Assembly: GCF_014202115.1 (NCBI RefSeq)
Contig: NZ_JACHFW010000001.1
Coordinates: 1-64,000 of the forward strand
Reading direction: 5' to 3'
From: Catenibacillus scindens
GTDB lineage: Bacteria > Bacillota > Clostridia > Lachnospirales > Lachnospiraceae
Length of the DNA stretch: 64,000 nt
Each line of letters starts with the position of its first letter. The first letter of the stretch is position 1. A program made the translations under genes and the position numbers. Shown here in pieces: positions 58,826-64,000 of this stretch. A model generated the notes under the pieces. The model was given only the letters and a program-made list of their open reading frames with translations. It was not told where the DNA came from and made no database searches.

Positions 58826-58866
58826 GTAACAGTTGTGTCATCCGGGATGGGACAGCAAAACTGCTA
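58826..58866. repeat. family P palindrome between oppF and the binding protein gene
   Basis: GTAACAGTT (58826-58834) faces AAACTGCTAC (58857-58866) around GTGTCATCCGGGATGGGACAGC. Diverged but recognisable, located inside the operon. Confidence 0.65.
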
Positions 58867-58878
58867 CAATAGCGAGGG

Positions 58879-59895
58879 TCAGGATTTCCCGCCCTCTTTA
58901 TATCTATGACAGGCCACAAAATGGCCGTCGCCGACATCGGTAAGCTGGGGGCTAACCTTTTTACACTCCTCCGTACAAAAACGGCAGCGTGAAGCGAAAC
59001 GGCAGCCCAGAGGCAGATCAATGGCGTTGGGGATATCCCCCTCCAGCATAATCCGCTGTGTATTAGCCTCCGGATCCGCCTTTGGGATGGCGGACATAAG
59101 AGCCTGTGTGTAGGGGTGGAGCAAATTTTTAAACAGTACCTTTGTGGGGGCCACCTCCATGACCTTTCCAAGATACATCACTGCCACCTGGTCACATATA
59201 TGTTCAACCACGGTCATCTCATGGGAAATAAAAAGCATAGTCATCCCCATCTTTTTCCTCAGATCCGTAATGAGATTTAAAATCTGAGCCTGTACAGACA
59301 CATCCAGGGCGGACACCGGCTCGTCGGCCACAATAAAACTTGGGTCTAAAATCAGCGCCCTGGCAATGGCCAGACGCTGGAGCTGGCCGCCGGAAAGTTC
59401 TCCTGGGCTGCGGACAAGCATATCCTCCGGCAGATGAATATAATCCAGAAGTTCTCTGATCTTCTCCCCGGTCTTTTCCTGGCTCATGCCATAGACCTGC
59501 CCCACTTCCCGAAGTGACGTACCGATCTTTAACTTAGGGTTAAATGAAGAGTAGGGGTTCTGGAAGATCATCTGCATATCTCTCCGGTAATTTTTCATCT
59601 GTCTTCTGGAAAAATGGGTAATATCCTGGCCTTGAAAGATCACCTGGCCGTCGGTAATGTCAAAGAGACGCAGCATGGCCCGCCCCAGAGTGGACTTACC
59701 GCAGCCGCTCTCGCCAACGATACCGAAAATCTCCCCTTTTTTTATTTTTAATGAAACACCGTCCAGAGCTTTCAGCGTCTTTTTTTTACCTTTTGAAAAG
59801 CTCCCTCTGGCCACGGGATAATACTTTTTAATATCCCTGACATCCATTATGATTTCCTGATCACTTTCTGTGATCATTGGTTCATTCTCACGCAT
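58879..59895 (-). CDS. oppF: oligopeptide ABC transporter ATPase OppF
   Basis: 338 residues. Walker A GIVGESGCGKSTLG, signature LSGGQLQRLAIARAL, Walker B FIVADEPVSALD and H-loop ISHEMTVVEH are intact. The C-terminal oligopeptide/dipeptide extension contains the Cys cluster RFASRCRFCTEEC, which in relatives binds an iron-sulfur cluster. It forms the second ATPase of the transporter with OppD; its start overlaps the oppD end by 8 bases. Confidence 0.94.
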   Translation of the reverse strand: MRENEPMITESDQEIIMDVRDIKKYYPVARGSFSKGKKKTLKALDGVSLKIKKGEIFGIVGESGCGKSTLGRAMLRLFDITDGQVIFQGQDITHFSRRQMKNYRRDMQMIFQNPYSSFNPKLKIGTSLREVGQVYGMSQEKTGEKIRELLDYIHLPEDMLVRSPGELSGGQLQRLAIARALILDPSFIVADEPVSALDVSVQAQILNLITDLRKKMGMTMLFISHEMTVVEHICDQVAVMYLGKVMEVAPTKVLFKNLLHPYTQALMSAIPKADPEANTQRIMLEGDIPNAIDLPLGCRFASRCRFCTEECKKVSPQLTDVGDGHFVACHRYKEGGKS

Positions 59896-60886
59896 TTTTT
59901 GTCACCTCCGGGCCTTCCTGGGATATTAAATGACAGGCGGCAGTATGCCCCGGCACGTCCTGGCACCAGACCGTCCCAGGCGTCCGGTCGCAGGCGGCAA
60001 AGCGCTTAGGGCACCTGTCGCGGAAAGGACAGCCCTCATTTCTGGCAAAAAGCTGAGGCGGGCTTCCCGGAATAGTTGGAAGATACTCCTCCTCGCTCCC
60101 GGCCCTGGGTATACTGTCAATCAGGGCCTGGCTGTAGGGATGAGCAGCATTTTTAAAAATAGTCCGGGTGTCTGCCGTCTCAACAACCCTTCCGGCATAC
60201 ATAACCGACACGCGGTCGCAGACCTCCGCCACAATGCCAAAGTTATGGGTGATCAGCAAAATCGCCATATTCATATCCCGGCTGAGATTTTTAAGAAGTT
60301 CCAGTATTTGGGCCTGGATAGTCACATCCAGGGCCGTTGTAGGCTCGTCGGCAATGAGAAGTTTGGGACGGCATGCAATAGCCATGGCGATCATGACTCT
60401 CTGCTGAAGGCCGCCGGAAAGTTCGTGGGGATACTGGTCGATCCGCTTCTTAGGCGGCTCGATCCCCGCCTTTGCCAAAATTTCCAATGTCTGCTCCCTG
60501 GCCTTTGCCTTGGAACATTTCTCATGGGTGAGAAAACACTCCTCAATCTGCCGTCCAACGGTCATCAGGGGATTTAAGGAAGTCATCGGATCCTGAAAGA
60601 TCATGGAAATTTCCCTTCCCCGGATCTTATTCATTTCTTTTTTTGATAATTTTAAGAGATCTTTTCCCTCAAAGATAATTTCCCCCCGCATACGACTGCG
60701 GGCAGGATTTTGAAGGCCCATAATGGATTTTGACGTCATACTTTTTCCGCAGCCACTCTCCCCCACAAGGCCGTGGATCTCGCCAGGAGCAATATCCAGA
60801 CACACCCCGTCCAGGGCGTAGACAATGCCACGGGTAGACATCAGATCCAGAGACAGATCTTTTATTTCAAGTAATTTATCTGTCAT
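59888..60886 (-). CDS. oppD: oligopeptide ABC transporter ATPase OppD
   Basis: 332 residues. Walker A GLVGESGCGKSMTS, signature LSGGLQQRVMIAMAI, Walker B LLIADEPTTALD and H-loop ITHNFGIVAEV. The C-terminal extension has CPFRDRCPKRFAAC, the Cys cluster of the Dpp/Opp ATPases. It starts directly after oppC (no gap) and pairs with OppF to power import. Confidence 0.94.
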   Translation of the reverse strand: MTDKLLEIKDLSLDLMSTRGIVYALDGVCLDIAPGEIHGLVGESGCGKSMTSKSIMGLQNPARSRMRGEIIFEGKDLLKLSKKEMNKIRGREISMIFQDPMTSLNPLMTVGRQIEECFLTHEKCSKAKAREQTLEILAKAGIEPPKKRIDQYPHELSGGLQQRVMIAMAIACRPKLLIADEPTTALDVTIQAQILELLKNLSRDMNMAILLITHNFGIVAEVCDRVSVMYAGRVVETADTRTIFKNAAHPYSQALIDSIPRAGSEEEYLPTIPGSPPQLFARNEGCPFRDRCPKRFAACDRTPGTVWCQDVPGHTAACHLISQEGPEVTKNA

Positions 60887-61813
60887 TTATGCCGCACCTG
60901 CCTTCCTGCGCTGTTTTTTCTCATATTTCGCGAAGCTAGGCAGCTTTCTCTGAACAGGTTCAAAGTACTGATGCAGGCCGTCGCTGAAAATATTTAAGGC
61001 CACCACCGTCACAATAATGGCAATGCCTGGAGCTAAGGCAAGGAGCGGATTCTGCAAAAGGAAATTCCGTCCCTCGTCCAGCATCGCTCCCCAATCCGCC
61101 GTAGGCGGCTGAACACCAAGGCCGAGAAAGCTTAAAGATGCCAGGTCCAGTATAGCGTATGCCAGGTCCAGAGTCACCTGGACAGTCACTGTGGAAATAC
61201 AGTTTGGAAGAATATGGACAAACATGATCCGAAGATCTGAATATCCGATGGACATAGCCGCTTCCACGTAGGTTTTGTTTTTTTCCACAAGTGTCAGAGA
61301 CCGGACAAGACGGACAAGCATAGGCACATAGACAATACCCAGTGCGATAATGGAATTGCTCACCCCTCTGCCAAAACCGGCAACAAATACAAAAGCCAGA
61401 AGGAGAGACGGGAAAGACAGAACCACGTCACATATACGGCCGATGACCGTATCTATCCATCCGCCGTAATACCCGGAAAACAGTCCCAGAGGTATCCCTA
61501 TGACCATAGACAATACAACAACCCCCAAAGCGCACAGAAGTGTTGTACGGCCGCCGTAAAACAGGCGGGTCAAAAGATCCCGTCCCACATTATCCGTTCC
61601 CAGAAGATGATTGGCCCCCGGCTGGGCCAGGGCCTTGGACAGATCCTGCTCCGTGGGAGAATAGGGCGAGATCACAGGGGCAAAAATACAGCATAATATA
61701 ATAAGAATAAGCACAGCCAGGGCGATGGCCATAGGCACTGTAAAAAAGGAACCTTCCTTGCGCCTTTGGGTCCGGATCAACGGCCTGTGCCAAAATAATC
61801 CACTAAATTTCAT
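60887..61813 (-). CDS. oppC: oligopeptide ABC transporter permease OppC
   Basis: 308 residues with about six membrane helices. An N-terminal Opp-type segment (SPYSPTEQDLSKAL, then HLLGTDNVGRDLLTRLFYGGRTTL) is typical of DppC/OppC permeases, and the EAA loop is AMSIGYSDLRIMFVHILPN. It forms the channel together with OppB, whose gene ends 27 bases upstream. Confidence 0.94.
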   Translation of the reverse strand: MKFSGLFWHRPLIRTQRRKEGSFFTVPMAIALAVLILIILCCIFAPVISPYSPTEQDLSKALAQPGANHLLGTDNVGRDLLTRLFYGGRTTLLCALGVVVLSMVIGIPLGLFSGYYGGWIDTVIGRICDVVLSFPSLLLAFVFVAGFGRGVSNSIIALGIVYVPMLVRLVRSLTLVEKNKTYVEAAMSIGYSDLRIMFVHILPNCISTVTVQVTLDLAYAILDLASLSFLGLGVQPPTADWGAMLDEGRNFLLQNPLLALAPGIAIIVTVVALNIFSDGLHQYFEPVQRKLPSFAKYEKKQRRKAGAA

Positions 61814-61840
61814 TATGTACGCTCCTTCGTCATGATGGTC

Positions 61841-62785
61841 TTATGCTTTCCCCAGACGGATACGGGGATCAATAAACGCATAAACAATATCTACGATCAA
61901 ATTAATCACCAGAAACAGCGTTACCAGCATCAGGGTGATTCCCTGGACCACAGGGTAATCCGACGCTTTGACGCCGGAAATCAGCACATCCCCAAGACCT
62001 CCAAGGGCAAATACGTTTTCCACAAGCACAGCCCCCACCACCATGGTACCGATCTGGATACTGGCCACAGTGATCACCGGGATCAGGGCATTTTTAAAGC
62101 AGTGGCCCATAACTACCTTCCGGTATGGAATGCCTTTAGCGATGGCTGTAGTGGCATAGTTGGAATTGAGCTGCTCGATCATATTGCTTCGGGTGATCCT
62201 GGCAATCAGGGCTACCATATTCAGACTCAGAGCCAACGCCGGCAAAAACAGGTAATACAAATTGGACACAAAATCATAGCCCGTCCCAAAAGTTGGGAAC
62301 AAATTCAAATTCAGGGCAAAAACGATCATCAGCACGATACCTGTCAAAAACACCGGCGACGCCACAAAGATCAGCGTCAATATAGAAAGCGTCCGATCCA
62401 GGGCCGTGTTCATTTTCACCGCGCTGAAAACTCCGACAGGTACAGCGATAATAATGGACAAAATGGCGCTCATAATGACAAGCTGCAATGTTGTTGGAAG
62501 CCGGTCCGCGATCAGTGACGTTACCGACTGACGGTACTGGAAACTGTCGCCCAGATCCCCCTGAAGGGCGTGGGTGATCCATATAAAATACTGTTCCGGA
62601 TAGGAACGATCCAGATAATATTGTTTTTCCAGAGCTTCCCGGGTTTCCTCACTGATACGCCGCCCTTCGGTCATGGACGCGATGGGGTCCGATGGCGCCA
62701 GCCGCACTAGAAAAAAGATCAGAACAGAGGCCGCAAATAAAATAGGAATAAGCTGCATCAGCCTTTTTATAATATACCGGATCAA
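61841..62785 (-). CDS. oppB: oligopeptide ABC transporter permease OppB
   Basis: 314 residues with about six membrane helices; starts MIRYIIKRLMQLIPILF, the classic DppB/OppB N-terminus. The EAA-like loop is AKGIPYRKVVMGHCFKNALIPV. First gene of the operon oppB-C-D-F-binding protein. A consensus promoter lies 90 bases upstream (62875-62903). Confidence 0.94.
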   Translation of the reverse strand: MIRYIIKRLMQLIPILFAASVLIFFLVRLAPSDPIASMTEGRRISEETREALEKQYYLDRSYPEQYFIWITHALQGDLGDSFQYRQSVTSLIADRLPTTLQLVIMSAILSIIIAVPVGVFSAVKMNTALDRTLSILTLIFVASPVFLTGIVLMIVFALNLNLFPTFGTGYDFVSNLYYLFLPALALSLNMVALIARITRSNMIEQLNSNYATTAIAKGIPYRKVVMGHCFKNALIPVITVASIQIGTMVVGAVLVENVFALGGLGDVLISGVKASDYPVVQGITLMLVTLFLVINLIVDIVYAFIDPRIRLGKA

Positions 62786-62874
62786 TGATAATCCTCCTCT
62801 CTTGTATAGAAGCCGCCGGTATTTCCCTATCGGGACTCATCGGCGCTTTAGCATAACGCAGTACGCTTCATTAA

Positions 62875-62903
62875 AATATATACTGATTTTTCGGGAGTGT
62901 CAA
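62875..62903 (-). promoter_or_regulatory. sigma-A promoter of the opp operon
   Basis: On the minus strand: TTGACA (62903-62898), 17-base spacer, TATATT (62880-62875). Confidence 0.85.
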
Positions 62904-62916
62904 GTGCTTTTGCGTT

Positions 62917-62946
62917 CAAAAAAAGAGATCCCGACATAGGGATCTC
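62917..62946 (-). terminator. terminator of cfa
   Basis: GAGATCCC (62925-62932) pairs with GGGATCTC (62939-62946). On the minus strand TTTTTTTG follows. It lies 70 bases past the cfa stop codon and just before the opp promoter. Confidence 0.85.
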
Positions 62947-63015
62947 CTTTGATCGCTTTCATTGTAAATGAAGGAACTCCGTGATTCATCCGTTTTCCAT
63001 AAATATCTTCCGGCA

Positions 63016-64000
63016 TTAATACCAGCGCACCATAGGCAGATCGTTGTTGATCCCCTTGGTCATTAAGATCTGATGCAGGTCGATGATGCCGTTGTGGAAG
63101 GTGGCGGCGCAGGCGGATAAATACAGATCCCACATGCGCAGGAACTTCTCATCGAACATCTTCCTTGCCTCTTCAATATGTTCTTTATAATTTTTCTCCC
63201 AGCAAAGGAGGGTACGGTTGTAGTGAAGTCTTAAATTTTCTACATCCAGAGTGTGGAAATTGTCTTCCGCAGCGCAGTAGATCATCTCCCGCAGACTCGG
63301 TACAACACCGCCGGGGAAAATATACTTTTTGATCCAGGCGTCACCGGGATGTTCCTTCAGGGCGCTGATAAAATGAAGCAAAAATACACCGCCGTCTTTA
63401 AGCACTTTGCTGACGCTGTCCATAAAAAGCTGATAGTTTTCCCGGCCAACATGCTCCACCATGCCTACGCTGACCACCCGGTCAAAGGTCTTGCCTGATG
63501 ACGGCAGATCCCGGTAGTCCCTCAGCTCCACAGTCAGGTAATCTTCCAGCCCTTGGGCGCTGATCCGGCGTTTAAACTCATCATACTGCTCATGGCTTAA
63601 AGTAATGCCCGTACCTTTGATCTTATACTTTTTGGCAGCTTCAATGAGAAGAAATCCCCATCCGCAGCCAATATCCAGAAGGCTCATGCCTTCTTTAAGG
63701 CAAAGCTTGTGCAGGATGTAATCCACTTTATTCACCTGGGCCTGATACAGTGTATCATCTTCATTTTTAAAGTAGGCGCATGAATAACTCATCGTCTCAT
63801 CCAGCCACAGCTTGTAAAAATCATTGCCAATATCGTAGTGGCTGGTCACTTCCTTTGCCTGATTCTTTTTAGACGTGGATGTGTGGATCAGTTTCTTCAA
63901 AGCCACGGAATCGGTGGAAAACTTACCCATCTGTCCGAGAAAATGATCCAGGGCATTGTAAAGATTTCCCTCGATCTCAATATCTCCGTTCATATAAGCC
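63016..64000 (-). CDS. cfa: cyclopropane-fatty-acyl-phospholipid synthase, 5' end cut off by the window
   Basis: At least 327 residues; the frame stays open to the window edge (the codons before the first Met read Ala-Tyr), and the family normally has about 60 more residues there. The enzyme adds a methylene from S-adenosylmethionine to membrane lipid double bonds. Visible: SHYDIGNDFYKLWLDETMSYSCAYF, the SAM motif LLDIGCGWGFLLIEAA and VVSVGMVEHVGRENY. It has a terminator at 62917-62946. Confidence 0.93.
   Translation of the reverse strand, partial: AYMNGDIEIEGNLYNALDHFLGQMGKFSTDSVALKKLIHTSTSKKNQAKEVTSHYDIGNDFYKLWLDETMSYSCAYFKNEDDTLYQAQVNKVDYILHKLCLKEGMSLLDIGCGWGFLLIEAAKKYKIKGTGITLSHEQYDEFKRRISAQGLEDYLTVELRDYRDLPSSGKTFDRVVSVGMVEHVGRENYQLFMDSVSKVLKDGGVFLLHFISALKEHPGDAWIKKYIFPGGVVPSLREMIYCAAEDNFHTLDVENLRLHYNRTLLCWEKNYKEHIEEARKMFDEKFLRMWDLYLSACAATFHNGIIDLHQILMTKGINNDLPMVRWY

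Noticed and set aside
1-64000. CRISPR arrays, tRNA, rRNA, prophage or transposase genes
   Set aside because: None seen. The interspersed palindromes are not evenly spaced and have no spacer-repeat pattern, so they are not CRISPR.

Overview
The window reads as a chromosomal segment of a Gram-positive anaerobe of the class Clostridia, most likely Lachnospiraceae. The reasons are AGGAGG-type ribosome binding sites, TTGACA-17-TATAAT promoters, a CIRCE box at htpG, a transketolase split into two genes, a corrinoid-activation gene pair typical of acetogenic or methyl-group-using Clostridia, and clostridial small families (DUF5721, DUF6062). This is inferred from gene content, not from rRNA. I found no rRNA, tRNA, CRISPR array, recognisable transposase or prophage. 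About 57 protein genes are supported and most of the second half lies on the minus strand.

Layout. 1-5 kb (minus): pcrA, sfsA, a membrane-anchored SurA_N-like protein and an unknown regulator-like protein. 5.3-6.8 kb (plus): an ABC ATPase and permease with no binding protein. 7.1-10.8 kb (plus): copper module of CopA with a fused CopZ-like tail, CsoR and TspO, with promoter and operator visible. 10.9-14.5 kb: apeB, then htpG under CIRCE. 14.7-20.2 kb: small unknowns, purB, a ZIP transporter and an acetyltransferase. 20.2-25.9 kb (minus): split transketolase, RACo-like corrinoid activator with a MetH-activation-domain protein, and metY. 26-29.4 kb: DUF6062, nfo, a polysaccharide deacetylase and a phosphopantetheinyl transferase. 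29.5-32.9 kb (minus): thiolase-like enzyme, DUF35 OB-fold protein, acyl carrier-like protein and pta in one direction. 33.5-42.6 kb (minus): apeA, zinc-ribbon protein, subtilisin-like protease, a divergent ClpX, HtrA, an ECF-like sigma factor and a Yip1-like membrane protein. 42.8-48.3 kb: GtrA/GtrB, glf, an acetyltransferase, leuA with a leader, and HPr. 48.3-52.3 kb: cdaR, cdaA and two unknown membrane proteins. 52.6-56.7 kb: amidohydrolase, GT2 and a polytopic putative glycosyltransferase. 57.2-62.8 kb: oppBCDF with a lipoprotein binding protein. 63-64 kb: cfa, cut by the window edge.

The most unusual content is between the genes. At least four families of structured interspersed repeats recur. 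Family S has three hairpins; its outer hairpins keep their pairing while the sequence differs between copies. Family P is a palindrome built on GTAACAGTTCAGCC / GGCTGAACTGTTAC with about ten copies, one of them a 166-bp form with terminal inverted repeats. Family N is a nested stem. Family F is a multi-hairpin left/right module. The families combine in mosaics (F followed by N twice, P enclosing an N-like part) and lie in intergenic regions, sometimes touching a stop codon. No protein in this window obviously mobilises or reads them. They are the best candidates here for something undescribed.
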